A stretch of DNA of 5,949 bases from AWTP1-13 sp036280295 (GTDB taxonomy: Bacteria > Pseudomonadota > Alphaproteobacteria > Rhizobiales > Hyphomicrobiaceae). Under the pieces are notes generated by a model. That model saw nothing but the letters and a program-made list of their open reading frames with translations. It was not told the origin of the DNA and did no database searches. Positions within the stretch are counted from its first letter, which is position 1. The number at the start of each line of letters is the position of its first letter. The stretch covers positions 1-5,949 of the forward strand of contig DASURA010000263.1 in assembly GCA_036280295.1 (NCBI GenBank), read 5' to 3'. A program made the position numbers and the translations under genes. This document shows positions 5,206 through 5,949 of the stretch, one piece after another.

Positions 5206-5949
5206 TCATCTGCAATCGATCACGCGGCACTCGCTCACGAATTTATTGATGGCCGTCACCAGTGAGGCCGCGACCCGGTCCCGCCAGCGATCGGACTTGA
5301 GCTGAGCGGCATCCTGCAGGTTTGTGACGTAGCCAAGCTCCAGCAGGATGGCAGGCACCTTGGCGGTCTTCAGCACAGCAAATGCGGCATTGCGGTCTGG
5401 ATTCTCCATCAGGTTCGTGCTGGTGCCGACGTAATTGACCAGCGATCGCGCCAGCACGCTGGTGCGCTGGCTGTTGATCTCGATGAGGTCGCGCGCCTTC
5501 TCGGCGAGAATGCCGCGAACCGTGCTGAGTTCGCCGCCGGAGGCGTCAGCCCGCTTGAGCGGCGCCACCTCCCTGGTGGTCAGATCGGTCTCGCCTCTGG
5601 CCGCGGCAGCCCGCCGCAGGGTTGCTGCTACGTTCGGCCGCAGCGAGTAGATGGTGGCACCGCGGGCGCTCGCCCGTTCCGTGTAGTCGGCGTGGATGGC
5701 AATGAACAGGGCCGCCGAGTTGCGCTCGGCGATCTCGCGCCGCTCGTGCAGCGGCAGGAACACGTCCGTGTCGCGCGTCATCACCACCTTGTAGTAGTCG
5801 GTCGCCAGCAGCTTCTCCTGCAGCTTCAGGCTGAAGGAGAGTACGACGTCCTTCTCGACGGTGCCGTACTTCATGGCCCCTGAGTCGTGGCCACCGTGGC
5901 CGGGATCGATGACGATGACCGGCTTGGCAGCCTTGCGGCGCGAGACACG
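5206..5949 (-). CDS. N-acetylmuramoyl-L-alanine amidase (Amidase_3), 5' end outside window
   Basis: Zinc hydrolase of the AmiA/B/C (Amidase_3) family, which cuts the amide bond between MurNAc and L-Ala in peptidoglycan and acts in the periplasm during cell separation. The frame is open to the window edge, giving 247 visible residues; an ATG at 5874 is internal because the conserved VIVIDPGHGGHDSGA lies upstream of it. Counting from the edge, zinc ligands are His18 (in DPGHGG), Glu32 (GTVEKDVVL) and His86 (FIAIHADY); the catalytic Glu204 is in PAILLELGYVTN. The whole catalytic core is therefore present. The segment between His86 and Glu204 is long, as is usual where an inserted regulatory helix exists. 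The missing N-terminus probably carries an export signal and perhaps an AMIN domain. It ends SECRVIDCR, with two cysteines that could form a disulfide. Confidence 0.93.
   Translation of the reverse strand, partial: RVSRRKAAKPVIVIDPGHGGHDSGAMKYGTVEKDVVLSFSLKLQEKLLATDYYKVVMTRDTDVFLPLHERREIAERNSAALFIAIHADYTERASARGATIYSLRPNVAATLRRAAAARGETDLTTREVAPLKRADASGGELSTVRGILAEKARDLIEINSQRTSVLARSLVNYVGTSTNLMENPDRNAAFAVLKTAKVPAILLELGYVTNLQDAAQLKSDRWRDRVAASLVTAINKFVSECRVIDCR

Noticed and set aside
5206..5874. Amidase starting at the ATG at 5874
   Set aside because: The zinc-ligand motif VIVIDPGHGG lies upstream of that ATG in the same open frame, so this Met is internal and the gene runs off the window.

Overview
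The window looks like the chromosome of a GC-rich alphaproteobacterium, most likely in the Hyphomicrobiales (Rhizobiales). The basis is the protein style: the IleRS has the alphaproteobacterial 'PVMWSVVEKTALAEAEIEY' block and a cysteine-poor C-terminus, and RibF and the periplasmic amidase read as alphaproteobacterial. This is inference by recognition; no search was run.

Layout, left to right. (1) Positions 1 to about 134-140 hold the 3' end of a group II intron on the + strand: a domain V hairpin with its AGC triad and a long domain VI hairpin with a bulged branch-point A. The rest of the intron lies outside the window. (2) A DUF188/YaiI-family gene follows on the + strand, starting at a TTG (173-631). 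(3) A 176-base convergent intergenic region (632-807) ends in a strong hairpin at the ileS stop codon. (4) ileS (isoleucyl-tRNA synthetase) fills 808-3936 on the - strand. It carries an in-frame insertion of about 138 bp made of two inverted copies of a GC-rich palindromic repeat. (5) A 225-base spacer (3937-4161) holds a candidate ileS promoter, a GC-rich leader hairpin and a large stem-loop repeat whose arm contains the ribF stop codon. (6) ribF (bifunctional riboflavin kinase/FAD synthetase) occupies 4162-5112 on the - strand. (7) A 93-base spacer holds a candidate ribF promoter. (8) An N-acetylmuramoyl-L-alanine amidase gene on the - strand (5206 to beyond 5949) has its 5' end outside the window.

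The three - strand genes are co-directional (amidase, ribF, ileS). ribF next to ileS is a common proteobacterial arrangement, but the lspA that often follows ileS is absent; the convergent DUF188 gene is there instead. The gene functions are housekeeping: FAD supply, tRNA charging and cell-wall remodelling.

I see no undescribed multi-gene system. The unusual content is mobile or repetitive DNA sitting in or against housekeeping genes: palindromes translated as part of IleRS, a repeat arm supplying the ribF C-terminus and stop codon, and a group II intron end just upstream of a start codon. The IleRS also has non-consensus versions of both class I signature motifs (HIGT and KMAKS).
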